Shown here: positions 63,696 through 64,000 of the stretch, in pieces | Layout of the letters: each line of letters opens with the position of its first letter | How positions within the stretch are numbered: position 1 is the stretch's first letter | Assembly (NCBI GenBank): GCA_944474755.1 | Contig: OX104125.1 | Coordinates: 46,635,599 to 46,699,598 of the forward strand | DNA: 64,000 bases | Origin: Limnoperna fortunei | Lineage: Eukaryota; Mollusca; Bivalvia; Mytilida; Modiolidae | Direction: 5' to 3' | The notes under the pieces: generated by a model | The model's input: the letters and a program-made list of their open reading frames with translations, nothing else | What the model was told of the DNA's origin: nothing | Databases searched by the model: none | Made by a program: the position numbers and the translations under genes

Positions 63696-63767
63696 GTACG
63701 TAACATGGCTCCTTCTTACGGACAGTTGCAAATTTGAAATGTAAACTTTTTCTCACAAATGTATTGA

Positions 63768-63950
63768 AGCCTCCTTGGCAGAGTAGTTAAGGTAGTTAGT
63801 TATCTACTATTGATCATGTGGTGTGTCAACATTTAGGTTGCGGGTTCGAGTCTAGCTGTGGGCATGGTTTGCTCTCGCAATAAAAACTGGACACCACAAT
63901 ATAGCTGAAAAATTGCTGAAAGTGTATAAACTATTTAAACAAACAAACAC
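63768..63950 (+). mobile_element. tRNA-derived SINE, internally deleted
   Basis: Head AGCCTCCTTGGCAGAGTAGT then TAAGG, CTACTATTGATCATGTGG, intact B box GGTTCGAGTC (63843-63852), then a shortened body with CAATAAAAACTGGACACCAC and tail (CAAA)n. It shows the single-copy state of the text that is amplified at 34620-42860. Confidence 0.85.
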
Positions 63951-64000
63951 AAATATATTTTAATTCCAAGAACAATTATTAAGAAAAGTAGTTTGCATTG

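Noticed and set aside
34611..63950. tRNA genes at the A/B-box sites
   Set aside because: The heads lack a complete cloverleaf and run into SINE bodies with (CAAA)n tails; two copies have target-site duplications.
1..64000. A second gene on the minus strand
   Set aside because: All minus-strand frames are short and fall in repeats or opposite plus-strand exons; none has domain content.

Overview
This is one window of a eukaryotic, animal genome, AT-rich and intron-rich. The coding parts are titin-type immunoglobulin (Ig) domains. The introns are full of tRNA-derived SINEs, Helitron-like elements opening with an AGCTCACCTG...GTGAGCT hairpin, foldback elements and minisatellites. That repeat mix suggests a mollusc, most likely a bivalve; this is an inference from repeat style, since no species marker was recognised.

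Every exon that I can support lies on the + strand and belongs to one giant gene that enters and leaves the window in mid-frame. I assembled 59 exons (80-63695). Their splice phases fit together without a break and give about 4,202 codons with no internal stop. No start codon, polyadenylation signal or second gene can be supported.

Layout. (1) 80-15586: alpha-helical, spectrin-repeat-like segment; twelve consecutive phase 0-0 exons, then two more, which I recognise from memory as resembling vertebrate CCDC141. (2) 15462-23101: six Ig domains (Ig1-Ig6). (3) 23471-43568: seven Ig domains (Ig7-Ig13) that correspond in order to vertebrate titin Z1, Z2, Z3, Z4, Z5, Z6 and Z7, with linkers in the expected places. 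(4) 43853-57458: about 1,160 residues of Pro/Lys/Glu-rich linker on phase 2-2 cassette exons, including a 1,839-bp exon of ten PPWVK repeats; it sits where vertebrate titin has only a short Z7-Z8 linker. (5) 57459-63695: four more Ig domains (Ig14 = Z8, Ig15 = Z9, Ig16, Ig17) and linkers, continuing past the window.

The likely protein is a sarcomeric scaffold and spring: a CCDC141-like helical N-terminal arm, a Z-disc Ig string and an extensible insert that could be spliced combinatorially. In vertebrates, as I recall, CCDC141 is a separate gene directly upstream of TTN on the same strand, so this window looks like the two genes as one unit.

The introns hold two striking things. One SINE at 34611-43060 has had the segment between its Pol III A and B boxes expanded into about 130 tandem copies of 59-63 bp (8.2 kb). 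Four other minisatellites span exon-intron junctions, so they copy the splice site itself; one (9830-10399) keeps ten 57-bp units fully open in the exon's frame.
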